Assembly: GCF_017877055.1 (NCBI RefSeq)
Contig: NZ_JAGIPG010000001.1
Location: 496,001-560,000 of the forward strand
Origin: Neorhizobium galegae
Lineage (GTDB): Bacteria; Pseudomonadota; Alphaproteobacteria; Rhizobiales; Rhizobiaceae
Length of the DNA: 64,000 bases
Direction: 5' to 3'
Positions 53,107 through 61,811 of this stretch are shown here, piece by piece. The translations under genes were made by a program, and so were the position numbers. The notes under the pieces were generated by a model. That model did no database searches, was not told the DNA's origin, and saw nothing but the letters and a program-made list of their open reading frames with translations. Position 1 is the stretch's first letter; the number at the start of each line of letters is the position of its first letter.

Positions 53107-53360
53107 CAGCCGTCATCCCCGACCTGGTGATCGAGATCGTGATAGGCGTCGGGCGCTACAGGCTTCCTGTTCGCCTTGAAGGCAAGGCCGCGTTGGTCAA
53201 GAATTCTCTTGGCGGTTTCGCGAGGTGTTTCCTGGCGGATACGTTTGTCGATGGTTTCCTTCAATGCGGAAATCACCGCGTCGGTGATGGTGGTTCCGTC
53301 GATCCGGGCCAGTTCACGGGCCAGCGCATCAGCTTCTTCGTTTCGGATATTCAGCGTCAT
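53106..53360 (-). CDS. VapB-like antitoxin (Rv0623/PSK type)
   Basis: Protein of 84 aa. The N-terminal ribbon-helix-helix-like DNA-binding part MTLNIRNEEADALARELARI, then DGTTITDAVISALKE, is followed by a basic linker and a C-terminal tail (PRETAKRILDQRGLAF and DAYHDLDHQVGDDG) for toxin binding. ATG 53358-53360 is preferred over a TTG five codons upstream. It overlaps vapC by one base and is preceded by two direct repeats. Confidence 0.87.
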   Translation of the reverse strand: MTLNIRNEEADALARELARIDGTTITDAVISALKETIDKRIRQETPRETAKRILDQRGLAFKANRKPVAPDAYHDLDHQVGDDG

Positions 53361-53377
53361 CCGCGGCGACCTCAAGC

Positions 53378-53406
53378 GTGTAGCCTAATATCGCACATTG
53401 TGTAGC
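53378..53406. promoter_or_regulatory. Direct repeats GTGTAGC x2 in the vapBC promoter
   Basis: Two identical GTGTAGC copies (53378-53384 and 53400-53406), 22 bases apart, about two helical turns, start 18 bases before the vapB ATG. RHH antitoxins often bind repeated half-sites this way. Confidence 0.45.
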
Positions 53407-53412
53407 TTCTTC

Positions 53413-54204
53413 CTACTTCAATGTTCGGACATCAAACTTCGCCGCATCCTCCAGCAGCTCGATAATCCCCCTGACGGCATGCGCGACCAGCGTCTCCCCC
53501 CGTTCCGCCGTTGCCGCGGCCGCGTTGCCGGCGACGCCCGTTGGGTTGAGGTCGGACATTTTCCAGCCGAAGGCATGCGGGCCGTAGGCACGCAGATGCT
53601 TGAAGTCGCGGGAAAAATCCGATTGGCGGGACGGGAAGTTCTCGGCCCTGGCCATATCGACCCTGTCCGGATGGAGCGCCAGCATGACCGAAGTCTCGAT
53701 GTCTCCGCCGTGGATGTCGATCGCCTTGTCCTCCGGGGCGATCCAGCCGGCAGGCTGGCCGAAACGGGTCCAGCTTGTCGCGACGACCAGCATGCCGAAG
53801 CGCACCCGAGCCTCGGTCGCGACGATGGTCAGGAGCGGCGAATTGCCGCCATGGGCGTTGAGCAGCACCAGCTTGCCGATGCCCTTGGCGTGAAGATCGC
53901 CGGCAAGCCCAAGCCAGCGGTAAACGGCCTCGTCGAAGGCAAGTGTCTTCGTACCGGCGACATCCATATGCTCTATCGAATAACCAACGGGCTCCGTGGG
54001 CAGGAATGTCACCGGCAGGCCGGCGGGCAGGGCAGGGATGAGGCGCGCGACGAGGCCTTCGACGATCAGCGTGTCGGTCTCGAAGGGCAGGTGCGGTCCG
54101 TGCTGTTCGTGGGCGCCGAGCGGCAGGACAGCGATCCAGTTTCGCCTTTCTGTGGACGCAAGTGTCGTATCATTGTCATGATAGCGTGGCGAAGGGTGCG
54201 ACAT
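53413..54204 (-). CDS. Creatininase family amidohydrolase
   Basis: Metal-dependent amidohydrolase of 263 aa. Metal ligands are seen in LPLGAHEQHGPHLPFETDT (residues 27-45; Glu and His), LNAHGGNSPLL (about 115) and AIDIHGGDIETSVML (about 160). The family includes creatinine amidohydrolase, MftE-like and FAPy-type enzymes; length and motifs fit the general family rather than true creatininase, so substrate is open. Divergent from a MarR gene with 83 bases between, so MarR may control it. Confidence 0.9.
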   Translation of the reverse strand: MSHPSPRYHDNDTTLASTERRNWIAVLPLGAHEQHGPHLPFETDTLIVEGLVARLIPALPAGLPVTFLPTEPVGYSIEHMDVAGTKTLAFDEAVYRWLGLAGDLHAKGIGKLVLLNAHGGNSPLLTIVATEARVRFGMLVVATSWTRFGQPAGWIAPEDKAIDIHGGDIETSVMLALHPDRVDMARAENFPSRQSDFSRDFKHLRAYGPHAFGWKMSDLNPTGVAGNAAAATAERGETLVAHAVRGIIELLEDAAKFDVRTLK

Positions 54205-54287
54205 CTGGCGGTGGTTTCCCGGTTTCGATATGGATAGCGCGCCACAGATATAACGGCTACTTCTTTAGGGCAAAACGGGCGGAGCGA

Positions 54288-54788
54288 ATGAGCAAGAAGA
54301 AGGGCGACAAGAAAGCCAAGTCCGGCAAGAAGAAGGAGCTGGAAGGCCTTTCGGCCACCGACCTTGCTCCGGCGATCACCCAGGCCGCCCGCTCCATGCG
54401 CACCGCACTCAGCCGCAGCCTCGGCGAAAGCGGGCTTTATGCAGGCCAGGACGGCGTCATCCTGATCCTTGCCGAAGAGGACGGCATGACCCCCGGCCAG
54501 CTCGCCATACGGCTCGGCGTCAAAGCCCCGACCATGACCCGTACGATCGGCCGCATGGAGGCGCAGGGGTTTCTGGAACGCCGCGCCGACGGCACCGACG
54601 GGCGTCTCACCAAGGTGCATCTGACAGAAGCCGGATTGCAGACCGTCGAACAGATCGGCCGTTCGGTCTCCGAGTGCGGCTCGATCGCCGCGAAAGGCCT
54701 TTCGGACAAGGAGATCCGCACCCTCCTCAAGCTTCTTAAAACCATCGAACAAAATCTTCAGTCCGAGCATTCGGACGACAGAGGCTGA
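54288..54788 (+). CDS. MarR family transcriptional regulator
   Basis: Regulator of 166 aa. A lysine-rich tail (1-20: SKKKGDKKAKSGKKKELEG) precedes the winged helix (about 40-135): GLYAGQDGVILILAEEDGMT, PGQLAIRLGVKAPTMTRTIGRMEAQGFLERRADGTDGRLTKVHLTEAG (in order), the last with the DxRxx wing. GGCGGAGCG precedes the ATG at 54288. Divergent from the creatininase gene; may regulate it and itself. The basic N-terminal tail is unusual for MarR proteins and may add DNA contacts. Confidence 0.9.
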   Translation: MSKKKGDKKAKSGKKKELEGLSATDLAPAITQAARSMRTALSRSLGESGLYAGQDGVILILAEEDGMTPGQLAIRLGVKAPTMTRTIGRMEAQGFLERRADGTDGRLTKVHLTEAGLQTVEQIGRSVSECGSIAAKGLSDKEIRTLLKLLKTIEQNLQSEHSDDRG

Positions 54789-54825
54789 TTCCCTCCAAAT
54801 TTCACCGTCACAGGATTGTCGCGCG

Positions 54826-54855
54826 GAATTAAATTGTTTATTTAAAGTTTAATTC
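54826..54855. promoter_or_regulatory. AT-rich inverted repeat upstream of the second lacI gene
   Basis: GAATTAAA and TTTAATTC arms with a 14-base AT-rich spacer, 41 bases before the lacI ATG. It could be the autoregulatory operator or part of the promoter. It is the most AT-rich piece in this part of the window. Confidence 0.4.
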
Positions 54856-54896
54856 GAGCATCGGATAGCGATGCCGGCCATTGCAGGTGGGGGGAA

Positions 54897-55919
54897 ATGG
54901 CGCAAAAGATCAAGTTGTCGACGATTGGCGAAAGCCTTGGTCTTTCCACTGCTACGATATCGCTTGCTCTGCGCGACAGCCCGCTCGTGGCTGCCGATAC
55001 CCGGGAAAAAATCAAGGAACAGGCAAGAGCCCTCGGCTATATCTACAATCGCCGCGCCGCCAGCCTCAGAACCTCGCGCTCCGGCATTATCGGCGTCGTG
55101 GTGCACGACATCATGAACCCGTTCTACGGGGAAATCCTCAAAGCGATCGAAAGCGAACTCGATCGCAGCCGTCACACCTTCATCCTGTCCAATCATTACG
55201 ATTCGGTCGAAAAACAGCGCACCTTCATCGAAACGCTGCTGCAGCTGGGCGGGGACGGGGTGATCATGTCGCCGGCGATCGGCACGCCGATCGAGGATAT
55301 GAGGCTTGCCGAAGAGAACGGCATGCCGGCCATCCTCGTTGCCCGTTCGATGGAAGGCGTCGAGCTGCCGACCTATCGCGGCGACGACAGCTATGGCATT
55401 TCGCTGGCCACCAACCATCTGATCGGCCTCGGTCATCGGGTGATCGCGATGATCGGCGGCACGGACCAGACCTCGACCGGCCGCGACCGTTACCAGGGTT
55501 ATGTCAACGCGCTGCGCAAGGCGGGCATCGAGGTGGATCCGAACCTTCGCATTCCCGGGCCGCGCTCGAAGCAGGGCGGGTTCGAGGCGGCGGTGCATTT
55601 CCTCTCCCTGCCGCAGAAGCCGACCGCTGCGGTCTGCTGGAACGATCTGGTGGCGATCGGCCTGATGAACGGCATTGCCCGTGCCGGGCTGATGCCCGGC
55701 CATGACATCTCCGTCACCGGTTACGACGATCTGGAAGAGGCCTCGATCGCGACGCCTGCACTGACGACGGTGTGGAACGGCCAGACCGAAGTCGGCCGGC
55801 TTGCGGCGCGCGCCCTGCTCGACCGGCTTGCCGGCAGCCACGAGCCGGACGGCATCCACCTGATCAAGCCGGAAATGCGCATCCGCCAGTCGACCGGCGT
55901 GCACCGGCCGCGGGCCTGA
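54897..55919 (+). CDS. LacI family transcriptional regulator
   Basis: Repressor-type protein of 340 aa. The HTH (residues 5-27, KLSTIGESLGLSTATISLAL) lacks the usual V-x-x-V-S pattern at one place but is clearly LacI. The hinge is around NRRAASLRTSRSG (about 52-64), then the sugar-binding type I domain (GVVVHDIMNPFYGEILKAIE, DGVIMSPAIG, CWNDLVAIGLMNGIARAG, TGYDDLEEASIATPALTTV). It converges with the glutamine-amidotransferase-like gene, stops two bases apart. Its target is not adjacent in an obvious operon; perhaps the gene itself or a distant operon. Confidence 0.9.
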   Translation: MAQKIKLSTIGESLGLSTATISLALRDSPLVAADTREKIKEQARALGYIYNRRAASLRTSRSGIIGVVVHDIMNPFYGEILKAIESELDRSRHTFILSNHYDSVEKQRTFIETLLQLGGDGVIMSPAIGTPIEDMRLAEENGMPAILVARSMEGVELPTYRGDDSYGISLATNHLIGLGHRVIAMIGGTDQTSTGRDRYQGYVNALRKAGIEVDPNLRIPGPRSKQGGFEAAVHFLSLPQKPTAAVCWNDLVAIGLMNGIARAGLMPGHDISVTGYDDLEEASIATPALTTVWNGQTEVGRLAARALLDRLAGSHEPDGIHLIKPEMRIRQSTGVHRPRA

Positions 55920-55921
55920 GG

Positions 55922-56695
55922 TCAGGCCGCCACGTTGGTCAGCGTCTTGCGGTCGGCATAGGCGCGGACCGCATCGCCGAAGGCCTGAAAGAGCGCGCGT
56001 GACGGGGCATCGGTTTCCGCCCAGTATTCCGGGTGCCATTGCACGCCGACGGCGAAGTTTTTGGCGTCGATGACCGAAACCGCCTCGATCGTGCCGTCTT
56101 CGGCTGTCGCTTCGACCTTCAGCCGCGGGGCTGTTTCGGCGATCGCCTGGCGATGCAGCGAGTTGACCTGGACCTCGCCTGTCAGGCCGAGATAGTTGGC
56201 GATGCAGGAGCCTTCCTCGATGAAGACCGGCTGGCGGATCGCATACATGCCGTCGCGCTCCTTCACATCCGGTTTACGGTGGTCCCAGATGCCCGGCTGG
56301 TCCTGGATTTCGCTGGCGAGCGTGCCGCCCAGTGCCACGTTCAGTTCCTGGATGCCGCGGCAGATGGCGAGCAGGGGAATACCGCGGTCGATCGCCCGGC
56401 GGATCAGCGGCAGCGAGGTCGCGTCGCGGGCCGGATCGAAGGGACCGTCGCCGGCTGTCGCCTCCCTGCCGTAGAGGGAGGGGTGGACGTTGGTCGCCGA
56501 TCCTGAAACCAGCACACCGTCGACTCGATCGAGGATGGCATCGGTTTCGTTGCCCTCTTCGAAAGCTGGGACGATGAAGGTCATCACATCCGCCACCTTC
56601 AGCGCCGCCTGAACGTACTGGTTCGGCGAGGCATGCCAGATCGCTCCGTCCAGTTCGCGGATATCGGCGGGCAGGGCGACGATCGGTTTCGGCAT
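55922..56695 (-). CDS. Gamma-glutamyl-gamma-aminobutyrate hydrolase-like (class I GATase, peptidase C26)
   Basis: Cytoplasmic hydrolase of 257 aa, related to PuuD, which frees GABA from gamma-glutamyl-GABA in putrescine use. The nucleophile elbow LLAICRGIQELNVALGG (about residue 105, Cys) and the His-x-Glu end VGVQWHPEYW (about 220) form the catalytic triad. VLVSGSATNVHPSLYG is the family start of the substrate pocket. ATG 56693-56695 has GGAG six bases upstream. Other members act on other gamma-glutamyl amides, so the polyamine link is possible (putrescine genes are 12 kb away) but unproven. Confidence 0.88.
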   Translation of the reverse strand: MPKPIVALPADIRELDGAIWHASPNQYVQAALKVADVMTFIVPAFEEGNETDAILDRVDGVLVSGSATNVHPSLYGREATAGDGPFDPARDATSLPLIRRAIDRGIPLLAICRGIQELNVALGGTLASEIQDQPGIWDHRKPDVKERDGMYAIRQPVFIEEGSCIANYLGLTGEVQVNSLHRQAIAETAPRLKVEATAEDGTIEAVSVIDAKNFAVGVQWHPEYWAETDAPSRALFQAFGDAVRAYADRKTLTNVAA

Positions 56696-56890
56696 CAGGC
56701 TCTCCAACGAAACATGCTGTGCGTCTCCGTTCGTTGTGCCGCCGGAAACCGCCCCAAGTCAAGTTCGAGACCTTGTCTTCTGCTCCTGATGTTGCCCAAA
56801 GATTAAGCATTGCCCCTTTGAAATATCTTATGAATCCCGTTTGAGCAGGGCGCTACGAAAGTCTAAGGACAAAAGACGTTCCCGCATTAA

Positions 56891-58108
<1,218 letters not shown>

Positions 58109-58138
58109 TTCCAGATCAGGCAAGTGTCATTTGAGGAG

Positions 58139-58165
58139 CCCCGGATCGAGAGGTCCGGGGTTTTG
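58139..58165 (+). terminator. Rho-independent terminator after dctP
   Basis: CCCCGGA and TCCGGGG pair with an 8-base loop and are followed by TTTTG. It ends the dctP transcript. Confidence 0.85.
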
Positions 58166-58191
58166 TCTGGGCTGATGCCGCAGGGACGGTC

Positions 58192-59124
58192 TCAAGCCGA
58201 GACGGAGGCCGAAGGACGGTTCATGAAGCGCCTGAAGGTTTCCCGGGAGGGAAATGCCAGTATGTTTTCGTAGGTCCGCGGTTCGGGGCGATCGAACCGT
58301 TTGAGAACCGGTGCGCTGCCGTGGAGGAAATTCCATTTCAGCTTTTCGAGCGTTGAAGCCGATTCAGGCGCATATTCCAGATCGTAGAACCGATAATCCG
58401 GCAGGCAGGCGGTGAGCTTGCCGAAGTCGTCGGGTCCTGCGAGATGGCCGTGAAACTCGAAGGACACGATAGGCCGGTTGAAGGCGATGGTGGCGCGCAA
58501 TCCTTTCAGGACCCGCAGCTCGAACCCTTCGACATCGATCTTGATGAAATCGACTCTGGTTATTCCGAGCCGCTGGACGAGCTTGTCGGCGTCGAAAACC
58601 GGCAGGCGGAGGATACGGCTATGCCCCGATGGGCGGTCATCCTCCACAAAGCCGCTGGCGCCCAGGTTACCTTCGAGATTTTCGCGGAACATGAGCGTGT
58701 CGTCGCAATCGCCGAGAGCCGCCTGATGCAGCCGGATGTTATCGAGCCGGTTCGAGCGAACGTTATCGGTCAGCCGCCTGAAGACTTCGGGGTTAGGCTC
58801 GAAGCAATGGATCTCGGCGAAGTCCCGACTGAGGTGAATGGCGTGGTTGCCGATATTCGCCCCGACATCGAGCGCGACGGCGCCAGGCTCGAAGCGGCCT
58901 TGCAGGAATTCCAGAAACCGTCCTTCAAACCAGCCATCGACAAAGATGGCTTCGTCGATGCTTTGTGCGGGATCCAGTTTGAAGATGTATCCCCGGTTGG
59001 TGCGGTGGATGAAGACGTCGCTCTCTCTCGCAAACTGCCTGCGCCGCAACGGCTCGACTATGGTGCGGCCGATGGACTTTCGCACAACGTACATCGCATT
59101 CGGCAATACGTGGCTTATCTGCAT
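58192..59124 (-). CDS. FkbM family methyltransferase
   Basis: SAM-dependent methyltransferase of 310 aa. The SAM loop is VALDVGANIGNHAIHLSRDF (about residues 83-102), followed by HCFEPNPEVFRRLTDNV (about 107, acidic residue after beta 2), LHQAALGDCDDTLMF, and the FkbM post-loop VDFIKIDVEGFELRVLKGLR (about 190). These enzymes O-methylate sugars or small molecules. It lies between the TRAP binding-protein gene and the TRAP membrane genes; no clear functional tie to them. It could be linked to surface glycans. Confidence 0.9.
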   Translation of the reverse strand: MQISHVLPNAMYVVRKSIGRTIVEPLRRRQFARESDVFIHRTNRGYIFKLDPAQSIDEAIFVDGWFEGRFLEFLQGRFEPGAVALDVGANIGNHAIHLSRDFAEIHCFEPNPEVFRRLTDNVRSNRLDNIRLHQAALGDCDDTLMFRENLEGNLGASGFVEDDRPSGHSRILRLPVFDADKLVQRLGITRVDFIKIDVEGFELRVLKGLRATIAFNRPIVSFEFHGHLAGPDDFGKLTACLPDYRFYDLEYAPESASTLEKLKWNFLHGSAPVLKRFDRPEPRTYENILAFPSRETFRRFMNRPSASVSA

Positions 59125-59375
59125 GTCGGGGCCTGGGCGCTTCAGCCAACTGGTTTGGGGACGACGACTTCAGCGTCATGCCGTCTGCGCCAAGGTTTAT
59201 ACGCTCGACAGGCCAGTTAGTATTGCTACCTAAGGGTTAGCTGGGGCGGGATTTGGTGCCGGGACTTCGATCGGCATACGGCTATTTCGGTAGAGGAACG
59301 GCCAAAAGACGAGTTTGACGCAGGGGCGCGGGCCGGACTTCGCCGGGCTCCGATTGCCCGGCAGGAGCAGCGAAG

Positions 59376-59401
59376 GAGGACAGAGCGCCAACTCTGTCCT
59401 C
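59376..59401. terminator. Perfect hairpin downstream of dctM
   Basis: GAGGACAGAG and CTCTGTCCTC form a perfect 10-bp stem with a 6-base loop, about 40 bases past the dctM stop. There is no U-run on the dctM strand. It may be a weak terminator or 3' stabiliser. Confidence 0.5.
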
Positions 59402-59437
59402 GGATCCGGAGATCCAGGTGGACGGCCGCCGCCGCCC

Positions 59438-60940
59438 TTACGGATTGATCTTAGGTGGCTCGCCGAAGTTCGGCATGCCAGGCAGGCCCTGCTGGCCCGG
59501 CTGGGCTGGGGCGCCATCCATCGGAGGCAGGCCGAAATTCGGCATCTGGTTGCCGCCGCCATTGCCGAAGCCGGGCACTTCGATCTTGATCGTGTTGAGG
59601 TCGATGTCCGGTGCCTTGTCCAGCCAATAGGTGACGGACTCGGGCCAGAAGATCACGATGGCGACGAGGACCAGCTGCATGCAGAGCCACGGAATGGCGC
59701 CGAGATAGATGTCCTTCGTCTTCACCGATTTCGGCGCGATCGAGCGCAGGTAAAAGAGCGCAAAGCCGAAGGGCGGGTGCATGAAGCTGGTCTGCATGTT
59801 GATGCAGAGCAGCACGCCGAACCAAATCAGGTCGATGCCGAGCGCGTTTGCGACCGGCGCCAGCATCGGGATGACGATGAAGGCGATCTCGAAGAAATCG
59901 AGGAAAAAGGCCAGGAAGAAGACGAAGACGTTGACGAAGATCAGGAAGCCGATGGCGCCGCCGGGAACGTGGGACAGAAGATGCTCGATCCACAGACCGC
60001 CATCCATGCCCTGGAAGACGAGGCTGAAGCAGGTCGCGCCGACCAGGATGAAGACGACCATGGAGGTGATCGTCATCGTCGAATGCATGCCCTGGCGCAG
60101 CAAATCCCAGGTAAGGCGGCGATGCATCGCGGCGATCACCATGGCGCCGACAACACCGAGCGCGCCTGCTTCCGTCGGGGTTGCAAGGCCCATGAAAATG
60201 GTGCCGAGCACGAGGAAGATCAGCACGATCGACGGGATCATGCCCCAGAGAACCTTCATGACCAGGGCCATGTTCATCTCGCCGCGCGCTTCCAGCGGCA
60301 GCGGGGGAACGTCCTTCGGCCGGAAGATCGACAGGCCGAGGATGAACAGCATGAAGATCGTGACCTGCAGGATCGAAGGTCCGATCGCGCCGAGATACAT
60401 GTCGCCGACGGAGCGGCCGAGCTGGTCGGCCAGCACGATCAGCACGAGCGAAGGCGGGATGACCTGGGTGATGGTGCCCGAAGCTGCGATGACGCCCGTG
60501 GCGAGCCGCGGGTTGTATCCGTATTTCAGCATGATCGGCAGCGAGATTACGCCCATGGTGATGACTGATGCTGCGACCGTGCCGGTGATCGCGCCGAGGA
60601 TGGCGCCGACGACGATAACCGCATAGGCGAGGCCGCCGGGAACGGCGCCGAACAGCTTGCCGGTTCCTTCGAGCAGATCCTCGGCCAGGCCGCAGCGCTC
60701 GAGGATCGCTCCCATGAAGGTGAAGAAGGGAATGGCAAGCAACAGGTCGTTCGAGACGATGCCGAAGATGCGGAACGGCAGCGCCTGCATGAAGGCGAAT
60801 TCGAAATGGCCGGTGGCGATGCCGAGAAGACCGAAGAAGAGGCCGACGGCCGAGAGCGAGAAGGCGACCGGGAAGCCGTAGAGCATGAAGATGATCATGC
60901 CGAGGAACATTGCCGGCGGCATTATACCGTATTGGAACAT
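59438..60940 (-). CDS. TRAP transporter large permease (DctM)
   Basis: Twelve-span membrane subunit of 500 aa with the TRAP-M hallmarks: MLYGFPVAFSLSAVGLFFGLLG, LLAIPFFTFMGAILERCGLAEDLLE, VAASVITMGVISLPIMLKYGYNP, GVIAASGTITQVIPPSLVLIVLADQ and FMGLATPTEAGALGVVGAM (in order; each is a separate family block). It drives Na+-dependent uptake of the acid delivered by DctP. The family is usually ~430 residues; here the last ~45 are a Gly/Pro/Gln/Asn-rich tail with a near repeat (MPNFGLPP, MPNFGEPP). Starts 25 bases after the dctQ stop. Confidence 0.93.
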   Translation of the reverse strand: MFQYGIMPPAMFLGMIIFMLYGFPVAFSLSAVGLFFGLLGIATGHFEFAFMQALPFRIFGIVSNDLLLAIPFFTFMGAILERCGLAEDLLEGTGKLFGAVPGGLAYAVIVVGAILGAITGTVAASVITMGVISLPIMLKYGYNPRLATGVIAASGTITQVIPPSLVLIVLADQLGRSVGDMYLGAIGPSILQVTIFMLFILGLSIFRPKDVPPLPLEARGEMNMALVMKVLWGMIPSIVLIFLVLGTIFMGLATPTEAGALGVVGAMVIAAMHRRLTWDLLRQGMHSTMTITSMVVFILVGATCFSLVFQGMDGGLWIEHLLSHVPGGAIGFLIFVNVFVFFLAFFLDFFEIAFIVIPMLAPVANALGIDLIWFGVLLCINMQTSFMHPPFGFALFYLRSIAPKSVKTKDIYLGAIPWLCMQLVLVAIVIFWPESVTYWLDKAPDIDLNTIKIEVPGFGNGGGNQMPNFGLPPMDGAPAQPGQQGLPGMPNFGEPPKINP

Positions 60941-60965
60941 GAGCGGTTATCCCCCGAAAATGGTG

Positions 60966-61505
60966 TTATTGCAGCGGCTTTTCGTAGGTCGTGTCGACCT
61001 GGAGGACGCCCAAAAGACCGGCGATGCGCTTCACCAGTTCGGAAAAACCCTGCAGCGCCAGGAGGCCGAAACCGGCGACGATGATGAGTTTCACCGGCCA
61101 GCGGATAAGGCCGCCGGCGTTCGAGGACACTTCGCCCTGCGCGTAGGACAGCACAAAGAACGGCCAGGCAAGCCATGCGAGATAGATGCAGGCCGGAATG
61201 AGGAAGACGATCAGGCCGATCGTATCGATCCACAGACGAGCGCGATCGGAAACTGCGCCGTAAATGAGATCGACGCGCACATGCTCATTCAGCCTCAGAG
61301 TGTGGGATGCGCCCAGAAGCACGATGAAGCCGAAGAGATACCACTGGATTTCAAGCCAGCCGTTCGAGCTGTAGTTGAAGAGGTAGCGGATGAGCGCATT
61401 GCCGGCGCTGATGAGGGTACAGGCGAGAACGAGATAGCCGGAAAATTTGCCGATAATCTCGCTGAGGCGGTCGATGAGACCGCTGATCTTCAACAGTGCA
61501 GCCAT
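60966..61505 (-). CDS. TRAP transporter small permease (DctQ)
   Basis: Four-span subunit of 179 aa. Blocks typical of DctQ are IIGKFSGYLVLACTLISAGNALIRYLFN (about 15-45, in order) and WLEIQWYLFGFIVLLGASHTL (about 51-70). RLNEHVRVDLIY (about 72-83) is the characteristic NEHVRVD motif. It pairs with DctM, which starts 25 bases after its stop. It is divergent from the GGDEF/EAL gene with 306 bases between. Confidence 0.92.
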   Translation of the reverse strand: MAALLKISGLIDRLSEIIGKFSGYLVLACTLISAGNALIRYLFNYSSNGWLEIQWYLFGFIVLLGASHTLRLNEHVRVDLIYGAVSDRARLWIDTIGLIVFLIPACIYLAWLAWPFFVLSYAQGEVSSNAGGLIRWPVKLIIVAGFGLLALQGFSELVKRIAGLLGVLQVDTTYEKPLQ

Positions 61506-61811
61506 GGTTTCCCCAATTCAACGGGTCTCTCTTATCCCGCCCGCCCTGGCATGGCGATGTAAACCAAGGTCTAATAAAAGGAAAGTCCTAAAAGCCTGGG
61601 TTTTCGTCTACAAAAAGCAGGGATCGCAGGGAGTTGCGCAAGCTGGCAAGGGCTCGCGCCGCTGCCGGAGGTTGCGTGATCGAAATTTTAGCTATCCTGT
61701 TGTCAATTTATTCAGCAAACTCCCAAGAACCCCCCAATGAAAGGGGGGAACGCGGCTCGCGGACAAACAATTTTTAAAGGGTTTCCCGCAGTGTCGACCG
61801 GAAGACAAGGG

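Noticed and set aside
61506..61811. Sigma-54 promoter (TGGCAC-N5-TTGC) upstream of dctQ, as in DctBD-controlled C4-dicarboxylate genes
   Set aside because: TGGCATGG and TGGCAAGG occur but without the matching GC element at the right spacing.
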